Shown piece after piece: positions 61,714 through 64,000 of a stretch of 64,000 nt of DNA; position 1 is the stretch's first letter; each line of letters starts with the position of its first letter. Below the pieces are notes generated by a model. That model was not told the origin of the DNA and did not search any database. It saw only the letters and a list, made by a program, of their open reading frames with translations. The translations under genes were made by a program, and so were the position numbers. Source of the DNA: Fundicoccus ignavus (GTDB taxonomy: Bacteria; Bacillota; Bacilli; Lactobacillales; Aerococcaceae); NCBI RefSeq assembly GCF_009659375.1, contig NZ_WJQT01000002.1, positions 1 to 64,000 on the forward strand, read 5' to 3'.

Positions 61714-63023
61714 GAATATTAATTAAGAACGTATGGATTTTAACAATGGATTCAGTGTATAAAAATGGCTATCTTATAATTGAGGATAAAACAATTCTAT
61801 CCTTAGGTGATATGAAGCAATGTCCTGACGTCCAAGTCGATAGAGTAATTGACGGTCAAGGGGGATTGTTAATGCCTGGTATGATTAATACACACACTCA
61901 GGCGGGGATGATACCTTTCAGGTCACTGGGAGATGACATACCCGACCGTTTAACGCGTTTTCTGTTTCCTTTAGAATCACAAGCAATGACGGCTGAACTT
62001 GCCTATCATAGTACGAAAGTTGCAATTGCAGAAATGCAATTAGCAGGAATTACTACTTTCTATGATATGTATTATTTCAAAGAGTCGGTAGCTCAAGCGA
62101 CAGCAGAGATGAACTCCCGTGCGATATTAGCTGAGACAGTATTGGAAGATGGTTGTGATAGTGATGAGAAATTTAGCGGCTTAAAGATAGCGGAAGAATT
62201 TATAAAGAAATGGTCTCATCATTCACTGATTACGCAGGCGATTGCGCCACATACTCCTGACACAAAGTCGACTGAATCATTAAAAGAAGCGGTTAATTTA
62301 TCGACTCAATATGGCGTTCCACTATCAATACATTTAAGTGAAATGATGTTTGAAATTGAGAAATATGCTCAAGAATATCAACAAACACCGGTTGAATACT
62401 TAGAAGCAATTGATTTTCTAAGTAATAAATTATTAGCAGCATATTTGATTTTTGTCAAAGACGAAGATTTAGATATTCTGGCCAAGTATAATGTTTCTGT
62501 TGCACATTGTATAGGCGCCAATACTAAATCAGCGAAAGGTGTAGCACCTTTGCAACAAATGATGGACAAAGGATTGAAGGTTGGTTTAGGAACAGATGGT
62601 CCAAGTAGTGGGAATACATTAGACTTATTTACACAAATGAAATTACTGGCCAATTTCCATAAAACCTATACACATAATCGATCGGCTTTTCCTTCTCGTG
62701 AAATCGTCCGTTTAGCAACATTTGGAGGAGCTGAAGCTCTTGGTATGGAAAAGCTAGTTGGATCTCTAGAAATAGGTAAAAAAGCTGATATTACGTTGAT
62801 TAAGACTGATTCGATTAATATGTTTCCAATTCACGATCCGTATGCAGCAATTGTTTATTCAGCGAATGCCGCAAATGTTTGTGAGGTTTAGATTGATGAC
62901 AAACATATCGTTAGTCAAAAGCGCCTTAATAATCACTATGAAGTGACACTTACGAAAAACCTCTCTGAAGCAATGACACTTTTCAAACAAAAAGCAGAAA
63001 ACATCTTACAGAATATGGATTGA
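61710..63023 (+). pseudogene. amidohydrolase (TRZ/ATZ, MtaD-like deaminase family) with in-frame stop
   Basis: A frame of 437 codons resembling 5'-methylthioadenosine/S-adenosylhomocysteine deaminases and related chlorohydrolases: PGMINTHTQAGM, SIHLSE, SVAHCIGANTKS, VGLGTDGPSSGN and IGKKADITLI. Two defects are visible. A TAG at 62889-62891 stands where a Trp is usual (NVCEV-stop-IDDKHIV), and the following 44 codons continue in frame to TGA. The metal motif HxH reads HTQ. The enzyme is probably dead unless the stop is read through and Gln is tolerated. Confidence 0.8.
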
Positions 63024-63745
63024 AATGAAGAGGCATGACAAAAATCTATGGAAGTTAATGCTAAGTTTAAATAACATTTAACAATTTCTCCAATAAAAAG
63101 GTGGGAAAATGTAGATAGAATCAGACATCTTATTCTAATCAAATATGAGCAATTCTTGTTGGAGAGGCATGAACCTAAAAAGGATGACTAGCAAACAGAA
63201 TAGTTTGATTCAGAAAATCATGCAGTTGGATAAAAATAAAATCCAAGGACCACATGTGAAGACCAAAAGCCTAGGATAGGTGATGCAGATTCAATAGTAG
63301 TTGCCTATTTTGATTTGAACGGAGATAATTTAGAGCAATCAACTGAATCGATTGTCGAAAAAGATAGTAATGAAACAGTCTTATAAATTATTAAAATTCT
63401 ATAACTGATGCAATATTCAGCTAGTAAACTATTATCAGCTGTATGGTTATATAGCTTTAGAGACAGATGATATTATCTCCTAAGAATTTGTGAAAATCAT
63501 TTAACTGCTAAGTTAGAATTCTCAGAGGTAACTAGTTTGTTAATCGACAGCGTAATATGTACGTGCACTTATAAACTTGTTAGCGATATAAAACTTAGGA
63601 ACACGAGCCAAATCGAAATGGGATATCAGACAATTTGTACTACTTTTTTTGCTTTATTAAGAATATTATTGTTATCCACTTGTGAAAATGAGATCAAAGA
63701 GATAAAATAATAGTTGAAATTTAAAGTAATGAAAGAGGTAAAAAA
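63024..63745. other. decayed intergenic DNA
   Basis: About 720 bases with no intact gene. A frame ending TAA at 63386 (GDADSIVVAYFDLNGDNL, from 63279) looks like the C terminus of a lost protein, and 63170-63280 holds another short open piece. From 63390 to 63730 I see only AT-rich sequence. Confidence 0.45.
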
Positions 63746-64000
63746 ATGATTGAGTTGATTGCAACAGCTGAATCACTAACCCAAGGTATAGAGTTGCTCA
63801 AAAGTGGAGTAGATCGGGTAGTGGTGGGTGAAGAAGTATTTGGATTACGTGTTCCAGGCTATTTGTCTTTTGAAGAGATATTAGAATTGACGAATTTAGC
63901 GCACCGTTTAGAAAAGAAAATTATTGTAGCCGCAAATGCCATTTTACATAATGATAAAATTGACAAGGCGCGTCCTTTTTTAAGAAAACTTAAAGAAATC
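63746..64000 (+). CDS. U32-family peptidase-like protein (YrrN/TrhP1 type), 5' part
   Basis: 85 residues up to the window end, starting MIELIATAESLTQGIELL and containing VDRVVVGEEVFGLRVPG and IIVAANAILHN. This is the N terminus of small U32 proteins such as Bacillus YrrN (TrhP1), which with its partner YrrO hydroxylates U34 of certain tRNAs. AGAGG lies 7 bases before the ATG. The rest of the gene, including any signature motif of the U32 family, lies beyond the window. Confidence 0.8.
   Translation, partial: MIELIATAESLTQGIELLKSGVDRVVVGEEVFGLRVPGYLSFEEILELTNLAHRLEKKIIVAANAILHNDKIDKARPFLRKLKEI

Overview
The window is low-GC (roughly 35 percent by eye) Firmicutes chromosome. The order Lactobacillales is indicated by an SMK (SAM-III) riboswitch in front of metK, T-box leaders on leuS and pheST, PepV, a murI-rdgB-phosphodiesterase-cbpB operon and ytxG/ytxH next to ccpA. 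An Aerococcaceae- or Carnobacteriaceae-like organism fits best, but the genus cannot be named from sequence alone.

Layout. 1-125: end of a tRNA cluster (initiator tRNA-Met fragment, tRNA-Asp). 0.2-6 kb: acetate transporter with a CcpA-like site upstream, an unknown membrane protein, metK under an SMK riboswitch, mnmM, and a secreted glucosaminidase with five LysM repeats and a WalR-like box. 6-14.5 kb: T-box leuS, a MurJ-type flippase with a large acidic N-terminal extension, an RsuA-type pseudouridine synthase, pepV and a SpoU-type rRNA methylase. 15-30 kb: HD hydrolase, T-box pheST, HAD phosphatase, zapA-cvpA, mutS2, trxA, ald, MgtC-like protein, serC-serA. 30-33 kb: a vitamin B6 salvage unit (divergent MocR-type regulator, pyridoxal kinase, ECF S component). 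33-41 kb: two unidentified exported or membrane proteins, a TPM-like membrane protein paired with PspA, a NatAB-type ABC exporter and an orphan HicB. 41-45 kb: murI-rdgB-yfcE-like-cbpB and a divergent MscS channel. 45-57.7 kb: a glycan-utilisation locus (GH36, ROK, AGE epimerase, GH113, ABC importer, GH1, CE7 esterase, GntR regulator). 58-60.6 kb: ytxG/ytxH/ccpA and a 35-residue membrane peptide. 60.7-63.7 kb: decayed DNA (IS3 remnant, truncated gene, amidohydrolase pseudogene). 63.7 kb to the end: start of a U32 peptidase (YrrN/TrhP1-like).

How the genes work together. The 45-57.7 kb locus reads as import and intracellular breakdown of acetylated, galactose-decorated beta-manno/glucomannan oligosaccharides. 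The ABC importer has no ATPase of its own, no GH130 phosphorylase is present, and the binding protein lacks a lipobox. Both of its promoters carry the same 13-nt LacI/CcpA-type operator just after the -10, and ccpA lies about 10 kb downstream. The B6 unit looks like a salvage system under a MocR regulator in which Arg sits where the PLP-binding Lys is expected.

The most unusual non-coding feature is a dispersed family of long imperfect palindromes of about 180-210 bp. There are eight recognisable copies and two remnants, all intergenic and mostly directly downstream of rho-independent terminators.
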